From positions 1 through 64,000 of the forward strand of contig JAKVJW010000003.1 of assembly GCA_022486815.1 (NCBI GenBank): a stretch of DNA of 64,000 nt, written 5' to 3'. The translations under genes were made by a program, and so were the position numbers. Source of the DNA: Prevotella sp. GTDB taxonomy: Bacteria; Bacteroidota; Bacteroidia; Bacteroidales; Bacteroidaceae. Positions 38,904-49,300 of this stretch are shown here, one piece after another (the stretch's first letter is position 1; every line of letters starts with the position of its first letter). The notes below the pieces were generated by a model. It did not search any database and was not told where the DNA came from. It saw only the letters and a list, made by a program, of their open reading frames with translations.

Positions 38904-38911
38904 CAAAAATA
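38904..38911 (-). promoter_or_regulatory. Promoter -7 for nadK
   Basis: CAAAAATA reads TATTTTTG on minus and abuts the plus-strand -7 box with no gap, so the two promoters cannot be occupied together. No clean -33 is seen. Confidence 0.4.
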
Positions 38912-38953
38912 GCGAAATTTTTCGAAAAGTATTATTAACGATATACATATTTT

Positions 38954-39532
38954 ATGACGAAAGTATATGAATTTCTTGCTAATGGCTTCGAAGAGGTAGA
39001 AGGAATGGCACCAATAGACATCCTTCGGAGAGGTGGCGTAGATATCAAAACGGTAAGTGTAACAGGGACAGAATGGGTTGAGACTTCTCATGGAGTAACA
39101 ATAAAGGCTGATATCAAATTCGAAGATGCAGACTTAAATGATGCAGACATGCTGATGTTACCCGGAGGAATGCCAGGAGCAACCAATCTGAACGTTCATC
39201 AAGGTGTCCGTGATGCATTGATGGCCCAATATCGTGCAGGAAAGAGAATCGGTGCCATTTGCGCGGCTCCGATGGTTTTGGGTAGTCTGGGACTTCTGAA
39301 AGACAAAAAGGCAACCTGTTCTCCAGGTTTCCAAAAATATCTTACAGGTGCCGAATATACGGCAGCCCTTTTCCAAGAAGATGGAAATATTATAACGGGA
39401 GAAGGACCTGCTGCTACTTTTCCTTACACTTATCGTATCCTCAGTTATTTTATTGGCGGCAAAGCGGTACAGCAACTCGAGGTCAAGATGCAATATGCGC
39501 ATTTAATGGAAGAAGCAAAAAAGAAAGAGTGA
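38954..39532 (+). CDS. DJ-1/PfpI family protein (YajL-like)
   Basis: This 192-residue cytoplasmic protein has the DJ-1 fold: GFEEVE near residue 12, MLPGGMPGATNL (about 73) and the nucleophile elbow with Cys in IGAICAAP (about residue 103). Members protect proteins and small molecules from glyoxal-type damage or act as redox sensors; the exact role here is not clear. It ends 19 bp before ispD, so they are probably co-transcribed. Confidence 0.88.
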   Translation: MTKVYEFLANGFEEVEGMAPIDILRRGGVDIKTVSVTGTEWVETSHGVTIKADIKFEDADLNDADMLMLPGGMPGATNLNVHQGVRDALMAQYRAGKRIGAICAAPMVLGSLGLLKDKKATCSPGFQKYLTGAEYTAALFQEDGNIITGEGPAATFPYTYRILSYFIGGKAVQQLEVKMQYAHLMEEAKKKE

Positions 39533-39551
39533 TATAAAAAACATTCATCTC

Positions 39552-40256
39552 ATGGATCAGGATTATGTTATTATCACCGCAGGAGGAAAAGGGACCCGGA
39601 TGGGTTCTGATACCCCTAAACAATTCTTGCCTCTTGTCGACCGGCCGGTCCTGATGCGAACGATACAAAGATTTTGGGACTATTCGGAAAAACTGCATAT
39701 TATTCTTGTCCTACCAGAAAACCAAGTCAACTACTGGGCCTGTCTATGCAAAGAGTATCAATTTAACATACCGTGTAAAATTGTCTTAGGAGGAAGAACA
39801 CGTTTTCATTCCATCTACAACGGCCTGGCATCGATACCTGATCAGGCTAGAGGTATAGTGGGTGTCCACGATGGAGTACGCCCTTTCCCTTCAATTCATG
39901 TTATCAGCAGGTGTTATCAGACAGCCAGAACAGCAGGAGCAGTAATTCCCGTAATGCCCGTGGAAGAAACATTAAGATACCTACCTGAGAACAAGAATGT
40001 ATTACGCAGTGATTTCCGATTAGTGCAAACCCCTCAGTGTTTTGATATATGTCTTCTCAAGAAAGCCTATCAGCAACCATACAGTAAAAGTTTTACCGAT
40101 GATGCATCTGTTGTAGAGGCTTATGGGAAGAAGGTCACTCTTATCGAAGGCAACCGGGAAAACATTAAACTTACCACGCCTTTCGACATGAATATTGCAG
40201 AAGTCTTCGTAAAAAAAGAGTCAGCGGGTGAGCAGTCGATAAGAACATTGCGATAA
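39552..40256 (+). CDS. ispD: 2-C-methyl-D-erythritol 4-phosphate cytidylyltransferase
   Basis: This 234-residue enzyme of the MEP isoprenoid pathway attaches CMP to methylerythritol phosphate. The N-terminal CTP-binding loop GGKGTRMGSDTPKQF, VGVHDGVRPF and FTDDASVVEA are conserved. Length is normal. It lies between the DJ-1 gene (19 bp) and recG (79 bp). Confidence 0.94.
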   Translation: MDQDYVIITAGGKGTRMGSDTPKQFLPLVDRPVLMRTIQRFWDYSEKLHIILVLPENQVNYWACLCKEYQFNIPCKIVLGGRTRFHSIYNGLASIPDQARGIVGVHDGVRPFPSIHVISRCYQTARTAGAVIPVMPVEETLRYLPENKNVLRSDFRLVQTPQCFDICLLKKAYQQPYSKSFTDDASVVEAYGKKVTLIEGNRENIKLTTPFDMNIAEVFVKKESAGEQSIRTLR

Positions 40257-40335
40257 CCTTTAACAGAGTCTTTTATCGTTCTTTTTACCATAAGAGTTTT
40301 CTATCATCCCAATCAATTAGGAAAGATACCAGATA

Positions 40336-42438
40336 TTGAATCATATTCTCGATCAGGACATTAAGTATTTGCCGGGTGTAGGCCCCAGAAGGAAAGAGAT
40401 ACTGAGTAAAGAACTCGGAATCAAAACTTATGGTGACCTATTAGAATACTATCCCTATAAATATGTTGACCGGAGTAAAATCTATCATATCGATGAACTT
40501 TCTGATGATATGCCTTTCGTACAACTGAAAGGCAAGATCTTGAGTTTTGATGAATATGCCATGGGAATAAGGCAAAAACGTATCGTTGCACATTTCTCCG
40601 ATGGTCATGGCGTGGTAGATTTAGTATGGTTCCACGCTACTCAATATGTCTATAAGAAGTATAAGACCAACACTGAATATGTCATTTTCGGAAAACCTTC
40701 TATTTTCGACGGACGCTTTCAGTTTACACATCCGGATATCGATCAAGCCGATCAACTTGAACTGTCTTCTATGGGCATGCAACCCTATTATATTACAACT
40801 GATAAGATGAAAAAAGTGGGACTTACATCCCGCTCTATAGAGAAACTAACAAAAACACTTATTGAAAAAATTTCCTACCAGCCTTTATCAGAAACACTAC
40901 CACCATTCATCGTCCAGTCTCTTCATCTGATTTCCCGTGATTCAGCCTTTCATCTGGTCCATTATCCCCACGACACGAAAGAGATGCAGCAGGCACGCCT
41001 GAGAATCAAATTCGAAGAACTTTTCTATGTACAACTGAATATTCTTCGCTATGCGAATGAGAGAAAAAAGAAATATCAAGGGTATATTTTCCAACATGTA
41101 GGAACTAAATTTCATTATTTCTATAATCATAACCTACCTTTTACACTCACAGATGCACAGAAGAAAGTTATGCACGAAATACGGAATGATATGAAAACCG
41201 GCAAACAGATGAATCGCCTTCTGCAAGGTGATGTAGGTTCAGGGAAAACACTTGTGGCTCTGATGTCTATGCTCATAGCAATAGACAACGGTTATCAAAC
41301 CTGCATCATGGCTCCAACGGAAATTCTTGCAGAGCAACATCTGATTACGATTCGCAACTTTCTCAAAGATATGAATATCCGTGTAGAACTCCTTACAAGT
41401 ATCGTTAAGGGAAAGAAAAGACAAACGATTCTTCAAGGACTGGCTAACGGCGAAATACAAATTCTGGTCGGTACACACTCTATCATCGAAAACCGGGTAG
41501 TTTTCCTACATCTCGGCCTTGCTGTCATTGATGAGCAACACCGGTTTGGCGTTAAGCAAAGAGCCAAAATGTGGTTAAAGGGGGAACGTCCTCCGCACAT
41601 ACTTGTCATGACAGCTACACCTATTCCACGTACACTTGCCATGACCATCTATGGTGACCTTGATGTCAGCGTTATCAATGAACTTCCACCGGGTCGGAAG
41701 CCAATTGTAACACAGCATTATTTTGATAATCAGACAACAAGCCTATATGGAAGCATACGCAAACAGATTCTTCTTGGAAGACAGGCTTATATTGTATTTC
41801 CTCTTATCAAAGAAAGTGAAAAGTCTGACCTCAAGAATCTTGAGGAAGGATTTGAAGCCTTAAAGGATATTTTTCCAGAATTCAAACTCAGTAAAGTCCA
41901 TGGAAAAATGAAACCGGCTGAGAAGGAAGCAGAAATGCACAAGTTTGTAAAGGGTGAGACACAAATACTTGTAGCCACAACGGTAATAGAAGTAGGTGTA
42001 AATGTCCCTAATGCCACCGTAATGGTCATTCTTGATGCTCAGCGGTTCGGATTATCCCAATTACATCAGCTTCGTGGACGGGTAGGACGTGGTGGAGATC
42101 AGAGTTTCTGTCTTTTAGTGACCACACATAAACTCAATGAGATTACGCGTAAACGTATCGAGATCATGTGTGAAACCAATGATGGATTCCGTATCGCAGA
42201 GGCTGACCTGAAACTCCGGGGACCAGGAGATCTGGAGGGAACACAACAAAGCGGTATTGCATTTGACCTGAAATTGGCAAATATCGCTCAAGACGGACAG
42301 ATTATACAACTGGCAAGAGAGCAGGCTCAAAAGATTATCGATAACGATCCTCTATGTAATAAAACTGATAATCAGATATTATGGGAACACTTGAAACAGC
42401 TCCGAAAAACCCACATCAATTGGGCAGCCATATCATAA
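40336..42438 (+). CDS. recG: ATP-dependent DNA helicase RecG
   Basis: This 700-residue helicase reverses stalled forks and branch-migrates Holliday junctions. The wedge domain (about 1-220, starting with DIKYLPGVGPRRKEIL) is followed by helicase domain 1 with GDVGSGKT (about 298) and DEQHRFG (about 398), TATPIPRTLA, then domain 2 with QLRGRVGRG. The start is a TTG at 40336. An in-frame TAG lies only 15 bp upstream, so no ATG can be used and TTG is favoured. Confidence 0.95.
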   Translation: MNHILDQDIKYLPGVGPRRKEILSKELGIKTYGDLLEYYPYKYVDRSKIYHIDELSDDMPFVQLKGKILSFDEYAMGIRQKRIVAHFSDGHGVVDLVWFHATQYVYKKYKTNTEYVIFGKPSIFDGRFQFTHPDIDQADQLELSSMGMQPYYITTDKMKKVGLTSRSIEKLTKTLIEKISYQPLSETLPPFIVQSLHLISRDSAFHLVHYPHDTKEMQQARLRIKFEELFYVQLNILRYANERKKKYQGYIFQHVGTKFHYFYNHNLPFTLTDAQKKVMHEIRNDMKTGKQMNRLLQGDVGSGKTLVALMSMLIAIDNGYQTCIMAPTEILAEQHLITIRNFLKDMNIRVELLTSIVKGKKRQTILQGLANGEIQILVGTHSIIENRVVFLHLGLAVIDEQHRFGVKQRAKMWLKGERPPHILVMTATPIPRTLAMTIYGDLDVSVINELPPGRKPIVTQHYFDNQTTSLYGSIRKQILLGRQAYIVFPLIKESEKSDLKNLEEGFEALKDIFPEFKLSKVHGKMKPAEKEAEMHKFVKGETQILVATTVIEVGVNVPNATVMVILDAQRFGLSQLHQLRGRVGRGGDQSFCLLVTTHKLNEITRKRIEIMCETNDGFRIAEADLKLRGPGDLEGTQQSGIAFDLKLANIAQDGQIIQLAREQAQKIIDNDPLCNKTDNQILWEHLKQLRKTHINWAAIS

Positions 42439-42908
42439 GATATCAAAGAAATCATTATCATAAAAGAAATAGATAACATGACTTTGAGCGCTAAAAATTC
42501 AAGTTATTTATCTTTCAAAGAATCAAAAAGAACTTTTTCTTCCTATAATTCCAGCCTGCTTTTCACTATTTTTAAGTTAAAACAGTAATCGCCATAGAAT
42601 TTCTAATTAAGAGAGTCGAATAATAAATAGTCATTCTCTCAAGATTGAGATTGAGAATCCAAAATGTAAGCAATGAAGAAAATCACCAATAAGACATTTT
42701 CCAAATCTCCCAAGAAAGAAACACTGTATAAGTAAATAATTGATATAAATCAATTAGCAGAAATTCCATAAAGTTGTAAGAAAAAATTCAAAGAGATATC
42801 TTTTAAATCTTATAGACTCTCTTACATTAAAAAAACGAAAATTGTAAATTGAAAAAACGAAAAACAAAAAATAGCACTTGTTAAACCGCAATAAAATCTG
42901 TTAATGGT
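42439..42908. other. AT-rich spacer after recG
   Basis: 470 bp with no supportable gene. Two short plus frames exist (36 codons from 42478, 20 codons from 42673) but nothing frames them. No clear recG terminator was seen. Confidence 0.4.
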
Positions 42909-42940
42909 ATTGTCATTTTGCAATATTTTTATTATATTTG
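42909..42940 (+). promoter_or_regulatory. Promoter for the M23/LysM gene
   Basis: ATTG (42909-42912), 20 bp, TATATTTG (42933-42940). The leader is about 95 nt and contains a small hairpin. Confidence 0.6.
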
Positions 42941-42990
42941 CAATGTCATTAGTAAAAATCACCTTTATATAATGACAGTTTATTCTCTAA

Positions 42991-43008
42991 GGGAACCACT
43001 TAGTTCCC
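42991..43008 (+). promoter_or_regulatory. Hairpin in the M23/LysM leader
   Basis: GGGAAC (42991-42996) and GTTCCC (43003-43008) form a perfect 6-bp stem 32 nt before the ATG at 43040. No T run follows, so it is more likely a stability or translation element than a terminator. Confidence 0.35.
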
Positions 43009-43039
43009 ATTGAAAAACTTAAACCTACATACTCACCAC

Positions 43040-44002
43040 ATGAATCTAAAAAGAAATTTTAAAAGATTAACGATAGTAGCCTTATTAGTTATCACAGCAA
43101 TTCCTGCTTGCGGGCAAGACCTTTTAGCCAGGGAAGCGCCAATAGACCGTAAGATGAGAGCAGTAGATACTGTCGCAACGAGATATTATATCATCAAAGA
43201 AAATCGTGAAAATCCTGCTGCTGATTTATATGCAGACTTTTCTGATAAATTTGCTCATAAAGCTACCCCATTACCAGATCATTTTAAAATTGACTTAAGA
43301 GGATTCTGTATGCCTACCCCAAGTCGCGTCATTACTTCCAACTTTGGTTATCGATGGGGCAGAATGCATAAAGGACTTGATGTAAAGGTTTATATCGGTG
43401 ATACCATTCGTGCAGCTTTTTCGGGCAAGGTCCGTGTAGTAAGATACGAACCTCGAGGATATGGGAACTATATTGTCATTCGTCATAATAATGGACTAGA
43501 GACTGTCTATGGCCATCTTTCTAAGCAATTGGTTGCTGAAAATCAATATGTCAAAGCCGGAGAACCTATTGGTTTAGGGGGCAATACAGGACGAAGCACG
43601 GGTTCCCATCTTCATTTTGAGACACGCCTGTGTGGAGTTGCTCTTAATCCGGCATTAATGTTTGACTTCCGAAATCAAGATGTCGTAGCTGATTACTACA
43701 CCTATAATCAGGATACATACGGAGCTGAATCAGCTGAAGCTACGCGATTGAGAGGTAAACGAGGCAACGGTGGTTATAGTCACTCTGATGTTTACGGAAC
43801 GAGTGAGACTGCTTCAACAAAACAGGAAGAAAAACTTGAAAATGAATTTGGTGGTCAGAATATGTACCATAAGGTGAAGAGTGGAGAAACTCTTGAGTCT
43901 ATTGCACGTAGCAGAGGAGTTTCGGTCGACCAGATATGCAAACTTAACCACTTGACAAAGAATGCAAATATCAGACCGGGAATGATTCTGAGATATTCTT
44001 GA
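43040..44002 (+). CDS. M23 peptidase with C-terminal LysM
   Basis: This 320-residue secreted protein has a signal peptide (RLTIVALLVITAIPACGQ). The LytM/M23 domain (about 95-215) shows the zinc ligands in MHKGLDVKV and SHLHFE, plus GNYIVIRHNNGLETVYGHL. A LysM peptidoglycan-binding domain lies at the end (about 274-320, YHKVKSGETLESIARSRGVS). It probably cuts peptidoglycan cross-links or regulates cell separation. I choose the ATG at 43040. The longer frame from a TTG at 43010 would start right after the leader hairpin. Confidence 0.93.
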   Translation: MNLKRNFKRLTIVALLVITAIPACGQDLLAREAPIDRKMRAVDTVATRYYIIKENRENPAADLYADFSDKFAHKATPLPDHFKIDLRGFCMPTPSRVITSNFGYRWGRMHKGLDVKVYIGDTIRAAFSGKVRVVRYEPRGYGNYIVIRHNNGLETVYGHLSKQLVAENQYVKAGEPIGLGGNTGRSTGSHLHFETRLCGVALNPALMFDFRNQDVVADYYTYNQDTYGAESAEATRLRGKRGNGGYSHSDVYGTSETASTKQEEKLENEFGGQNMYHKVKSGETLESIARSRGVSVDQICKLNHLTKNANIRPGMILRYS

Positions 44003-44025
44003 TATTATCAATTTTTCATCATACA

Positions 44026-44059
44026 AAGCTCGTTAATTAAAAGGTTAACGGGCTTTTTT
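44026..44059 (+). terminator. Terminator after the M23/LysM gene
   Basis: AAGCTCGTTAA (44026-44036) pairs with TTAACGGGCTT (44045-44055) with one G-T pair, followed by further T residues to 44059. Confidence 0.75.
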
Positions 44060-44159
44060 GTTCTCAGGCCAAAGCACTGATTATATTAGAAGGTATTAAA
44101 ACATTAACAGCAATACTGTACCTGTACCTGATTTCCTATAGATTTCATTAATTTTAGGT

Positions 44160-44191
44160 ATTGTTTAGTAAGAATAGAACTCCTACCTTTG
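44160..44191 (+). promoter_or_regulatory. Promoter for the CbiX-like gene
   Basis: ATTG (44160-44163), 20 bp, TACCTTTG (44184-44191). A leader of about 120 nt follows, with a small TTCCAA/TTGGAA hairpin. I could not recognise a riboswitch in it. Confidence 0.55.
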
Positions 44192-44315
44192 CACCCGAAA
44201 ATAGCCATTTTCTTGGATTCCAACCAATTTGGAAAAATTCAGATGATTAGTATACGTTCATCAGAAACTAAATGATAGATTGAACTAACTATATTTAATT
44301 CTTAAAATTACAGAA

Positions 44316-45197
44316 ATGAAGAAAGTTTTAATTGCTTTGTTTTTTGCCATCGCATCATTACCCATCAATGCAAAAAATGCCCTCGTAATAATCGCTCACG
44401 GATCTCCGTCAGAGAAATGGATACAACCGGTATTGAATCTTGAGCCCTTACTTAAGAAAAAGATTGCTGAAGAAGGATTGAAAAACATCTCTTATATACG
44501 TGTAGCTATGATGGAATTTACAGAGCCTACCATTGCTACCGTAATCAAGGACTGTGAAAAACAAAACTGCGATACAGTCTTCGCTATTCCCTTGTTTATT
44601 ATCCCTTCAGAACATTCTGAAGATGATATACCGAATATCATCGGACATAAATTCAATCCAGCTACAATAAAAGGACTCAAGGCTGAAGGAACAAAGTTCG
44701 TCAACAGCAAAGTACATATCGTCCTCGGACCAACACTAGGTTGTTACGGTAATGTACTGGAAAAAATCACAGCAGAAAATGTAAAGGCTTTATCAAAGAA
44801 CCCTAAAGATGAAGCGATCCTGATTCTGGCTCATGGCGATAAAATGTACGATGGTTTCTGGAATACAAAACTAAATAGTATCTGTAAGAGTTGCATCTCT
44901 TCAACAGGAATCAGCCAAGCAAGATATCAACTTGTTGGCATGGGCAATAAGGTAGCAGAACAGATCATACCAGTACTCAAGGATCTTGCGAAGACAAAAA
45001 AGCGCATCATAATCCAAGGTGTATACCTCTCTTATACCGCCAAAGACATGGCATCTGGAGGTTTGGACCCAAAGATACAAAAAGCATTAGGTAATGACGT
45101 TAAAGTTGTATATAGTGATCGGTGCATTCTGCCTTCTGCAACTAATGATATAGTAGACTGGATTGTTAACCAGACAAAAGAGTGGAGTCAACAATAA
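44316..45197 (+). CDS. Exported CbiX/CbiK-like chelatase-fold protein
   Basis: This 293-residue protein has a clear signal peptide (about 1-19, MKKVLIALFFAIASLPINA) and two chelatase-fold halves. Each keeps the AHG motif: LVIIAHGSPSEKW (about 24-36) and AILILAHGDKMYDGFW (about 165-180), where the His residues bind metal in sirohydrochlorin chelatases. A chelatase outside the cytoplasm, with no cobalamin or sirohaem genes beside it, suggests a role in binding or handling metal or tetrapyrrole in the periplasm. True chelatase activity is not shown. Confidence 0.75.
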   Translation: MKKVLIALFFAIASLPINAKNALVIIAHGSPSEKWIQPVLNLEPLLKKKIAEEGLKNISYIRVAMMEFTEPTIATVIKDCEKQNCDTVFAIPLFIIPSEHSEDDIPNIIGHKFNPATIKGLKAEGTKFVNSKVHIVLGPTLGCYGNVLEKITAENVKALSKNPKDEAILILAHGDKMYDGFWNTKLNSICKSCISSTGISQARYQLVGMGNKVAEQIIPVLKDLAKTKKRIIIQGVYLSYTAKDMASGGLDPKIQKALGNDVKVVYSDRCILPSATNDIVDWIVNQTKEWSQQ

Positions 45198-45253
45198 TAC
45201 AGACACAGCCAAAACTCTAAATCAGAAATTCAGACAAAAGACCCAGTCTTATC

Positions 45254-45817
45254 TTATACTGCCTCAGAACGCAACTTAGTCATACCCCTATGTACAAGAT
45301 TACGTACGGAATGATAATTCATATTCATGATTCGGCAGATCTCATCATACTTCCGTTCCTGAAGATAATATAGGTCAAATACTTGCCTCTGACGTGGTGT
45401 AAGATAAGCCATCAAATAGGAAACTTTAGCTTCCTCTGTATGTTTAGCCTCGCGATGCAAATAGGATTCCTCTACATTATTTCCAATTCCACCTAAATAG
45501 CGGATCTCATCTATCGATATTTCTGTCGTAAAAGTATTCCTGCGAAATTCATCGATCAGTTTATTACGTAAAGAAATAATCAGAAAAGAACTCATACGGG
45601 TAATATGAGGTGGATTATTTCTATCCAGCAATTTCATGAAAACATCATGGCAGCAATCCTTGATGAGTTCAAGATTAGAGGTTAAACACCTACCATAATT
45701 CAACATCATCTGAATATACATTTTATACAAAAGAGAAAACGCATGATCATCTCCATTTTGATAAGCATGTAGTAATTGAGATGCCTGATTGTCTTTAGTC
45801 GTAAAGGTATTCTTCAT
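45254..45817 (-). CDS. ECF-type RNA polymerase sigma factor
   Basis: This 187-residue protein has sigma-70 region 2 (about 25-90, ELIKDCCHDVFMKLLDR) and region 4 (about 130-182, YLTPRQRQVFDLYYLQERKYDEICRIMN with its HTH). No anti-sigma (FecR) gene lies next to it, and its closest neighbours are unrelated. It converges with the CbiX-like gene, 56 bp away. Confidence 0.88.
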   Translation of the reverse strand: MKNTFTTKDNQASQLLHAYQNGDDHAFSLLYKMYIQMMLNYGRCLTSNLELIKDCCHDVFMKLLDRNNPPHITRMSSFLIISLRNKLIDEFRRNTFTTEISIDEIRYLGGIGNNVEESYLHREAKHTEEAKVSYLMAYLTPRQRQVFDLYYLQERKYDEICRIMNMNYHSVRNLVHRGMTKLRSEAV

Positions 45818-45856
45818 TAGGTAAATTTTTATTCTGTAAGTCTTAAGTAGATGTCA

Positions 45857-45864
45857 CAAAGGTA
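45857..45864 (-). promoter_or_regulatory. Promoter -7 for the sigma factor gene
   Basis: CAAAGGTA reads TACCTTTG on minus, 40 bp before the ATG at 45817. Confidence 0.45.
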
Positions 45865-45904
45865 TTTAAAAAGGCATTCAGGCTTATGGAATATCAGATA
45901 AAAA

Positions 45905-45941
45905 AATGGGAAAAAATGGTATTTCACCAATTTTTCCCATT
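45905..45941 (-). terminator. Terminator after the 85-residue ORF
   Basis: Two 16-nt arms (45905-45920 and 45926-45941) pair with one mismatch around a 5-nt loop. On minus a T-rich run follows. It begins 5 bp past the stop of the small ORF and sits upstream of the sigma factor promoter. Confidence 0.75.
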
Positions 45942-45945
45942 ATTA

Positions 45946-46203
45946 TTATTCCTTCTTTAACGAAGTTTCGATCCTATTTCCTAACCCGTCTATTTCTTCC
46001 CGATAAAAATCCATTGGGGGATGGTCTAACCTCCTAAGAATATCTACAGCCTTATGAAATGAAGAACGAATTCTCGAATTATTTGCGATAACTCTCTTCC
46101 AAAAATGATTCTGGCGTACATCATCCTCTAGAACATAAATTAGAAAATCAGTATTTTCTAATAAGTTGATAACATAGAAATCACATTCTTGATCTTCTTT
46201 CAT
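45946..46203 (-). CDS. Hypothetical protein, 85 residues
   Basis: I do not recognise this acidic, soluble protein. It begins MKEDQECDFYVINLLEN from an ATG at 46203; the same frame continues upstream to a TTG at 46248, giving 100 residues. A helical pattern and charged residues run throughout, with no signal or membrane segment. A strong terminator starts 5 bp after the stop, which supports it as a real gene. Confidence 0.55.
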   Translation of the reverse strand: MKEDQECDFYVINLLENTDFLIYVLEDDVRQNHFWKRVIANNSRIRSSFHKAVDILRRLDHPPMDFYREEIDGLGNRIETSLKKE

Positions 46204-46278
46204 ATACAAAAAAGTTTTATAAGACCTCTCTGTCCCAGCCTTTAACAAGAAGATGAAAAACTTCCTCTGTTTTATGGC

Positions 46279-46297
46279 ACTCTGTAATTAACAGAGT
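46279..46297 (-). terminator. Possible terminator after the beta-helix protein gene
   Basis: ACTCTGT, AATTA, ACAGAGT forms a perfect 7-bp stem, about 40 bp past the stop at 46339. There is no strong T run. Confidence 0.35.
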
Positions 46298-46338
46298 ATT
46301 ATAAATAGAACATACTAACACTCGGTTTGATACAAGAC

Positions 46339-49300
46339 CTATCTTATTCTCCTTAGCCAGAATGCGTTAGATCCTTTCAGAGACAAAGTAGAATTGGAAG
46401 AATGAATCCGTGACCGTACCTTTGATATGACACCCGTCTTGGTATCCACCTGATACAACTGGTAAATACCATTTCTCAAGGAAATACTTGACGACAAATT
46501 TCCATCAATATAAATAAGCCTATCACCAACTGCATTTTTCATTTGATATATCCCTTTATCACTACCAGAAGGAGTCATTGATGCAACGTCTCGAAGGAAA
46601 TCATGATTTGTAACTGGAATATCAGGACAGGATCCACCTGCCATCAGGGAAGCCCAGGCCAATTGCGGGAATTTCTGCGCATAGTAGACAACAGCTTTAT
46701 CCGGATAAGCCTTACGATATTCCAGAACACTACGATACACGTCCTCAAAACGCGCAACACCAGCCTTTATTTTACGCAAATACTGTCTTGGAGACATATT
46801 CAATCCTCCATCTGGAGCATAAAGTCCTTTATGGTTATAAAACCATTGTTCTATCGTAATGATATTCACAACAGAAGAAAGCTCAGGATTATGAAGCACA
46901 GAATCCTGCACATCTTTATTGACCGCTAAAGAGACCATCACTTTCTTACTGTTTTTCTGTTCCCATTCTTTAATCGTCTCCAGCCAGAACTTCACGAAAT
47001 CATAAGGTCCGGTAAACTCTTCACCTATAGAATGAATGACATTAGGCTGGTCTGCAAAAGCATCCAGCATGTGTTCAATATAAGCTTTATGAAGTGATTT
47101 CAATACCGGGTCATTTATATTATAGAAATAAGAAGCCATAAAGATTCTTTTATCTCCTGTAAAAGGTACAGGTTCAGGGAAACTTGTATGATTGATATTA
47201 TTGGCGGTTCGCCAAGGGCAATCCACCCAATGTGCACCGGCTTCCAGAATATTATGCTGGAAATAATGCTCATTGAGCAGCAAGAGTCCCCTGCTCATCC
47301 CTTTCAGAGCAAAGTTCTTCAAACGGTAAAAATACCAATTATTCGGTCGAGTCAGATCATATTTACTCAGTCCGTCCCAAGCTATCCCTTTACCACTACG
47401 AGCAAATGGCTGCTCATAAAAAGGTGCCCATACATCTCCGTCACGACGTCGGACACGCTCATGGTCGTCACGACGGCGATCATACCATAAACCATAGTTT
47501 TGCTTGAAAACCAGCATCTTTTCTTTCTGCATAAGAGCTACAACAGAATCAACACGATCAGTTACACCATGTCCTTCTTGTCCGGGAACAAAACGGGTAA
47601 GTGCATAAGTAGCTTTTTGAATAGACGGATACCGGGTGCGGCCGTTCCACCACGGCGTATCATGACGACCTCCAACCAGTAGTTGCCCATTCATAACAAG
47701 TTTGCCACCAACTATATCATACTGGTATTTTTCATTCTGCGTTGTCTTATGGGGATTGACAATATGATCAATGTCACGAACATGATACGGAGATACTGAA
47801 GCTGTAAATTTTGCACTATCTATCCACATCTCCATGGTCAGACGCGGCTGATGTGCCTGAGCAGACATCATCTGTGCCTGCCGGATGGTAGGACTTGTAG
47901 CCTCCTTGACATTTCTAACCAATGTACGGCACTGAGCTGAGACATCCCTACCTAAACGTTTACTCAACATGGACTCAAAAATGCTCCAGGGATTCACATG
48001 ATTGTTACATTCTTCAAAATGGCCATTACCATTAAATTCTCCCCAACAACCATAAGCATAATTATTTGCACCTGTCGGTATACTATCGGCCCAGATACCG
48101 GAAGCAGTACTCTGATAGATTAAACTATTAGCCGTATTCCAACCGGCTCCATATTTTTCAAGGCCTAAATTGGTAAATTTAATATCGTTCCCATCTATAT
48201 TTACATTATCGAAAAGAAGTCCGGTTGCCCATGAAGAGACAGATCCACTGAATCCCAGTGATCCTTTACTGTCACATTGTACAAAAGCATTCGGTCCGGC
48301 AGCACAGAATCCAGCTGAATAATCATTGATTCCTCCTTCAGAGTAACATCTTTGAAAGAGACATTTCTCACCCAAAGTAAAAAAAGTACGTCGACGCAAG
48401 CCACCGATTTCCGATATTGGTTGATAAGACTGACAGTCCTCAACTGTAATCTGTGAACCGGTTCGCTGTATGTCTACGGCTGAACCGGCAAGATGGCGAA
48501 AGATCACTTGTCTCACCCAGCAGTCCTTGGCTTGAGCCAGATATACTCCCTGCCATGCATGGTCTTCATCTTCCGGATACTCCGGATTGACATCAGATTG
48601 AAGTGTCAAATGCTCAACCCCAGAATTACTAATTCGTCCAGGCCATGAGAATTTCAGCACTTCTGTATTCGCATAATCAGTATCTAAAGCCATGCTCAAA
48701 GGTGCATCTAAGGTAATTATATCTCCTTTCACAGCCTTCATAGACCGATCCCAGTATAGATCCAATTCACCAGGATGCCACCCCCAATAATCCAACTTCT
48801 TGCCACCGCCAAAATTACTGCATCCAAGAGCATCTATCCAACGCTGAGTAGAAGGACGGTAGATCAGTATCTCTTCACCAGGAGCCAACTTGCCTTTTAC
48901 AGAAAGCGTACAACGATTAAGAGGTATCTTAGAAGAAAGGATACGAAGTGTATCTTCAACATGTAGACCATTACGCCCTTCAACATAAACGATAGCTCCA
49001 CGATCATAGCCTTTTTTCAAAATCACAGTTCGGGTTCTGTCAACACCACGGAGGACTACTCCAGAAGCAGAAATCCTCAAAGGTTGGGAGATCTCAAACA
49101 TTCCCTTATCAAGAAGCACTGCCCCTCTCAACCCTGTCTTACCATTCGGTTTCAGGGATGACACAAAGTCCAATGCACGCTGAATGCGCTGATAATTGTC
49201 ACCGGAATGGAAAGGTACAAAAACTTTAACAGGGACATCAGGTATTGGCTGTTCGGACATCCGATAACCCACGTATGAATAATCTAGCGGAAAGGGTTGC

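Noticed and set aside
42478..42732. Two short plus-strand frames after recG
   Set aside because: No promoter, terminator or recognisable sequence supports them.
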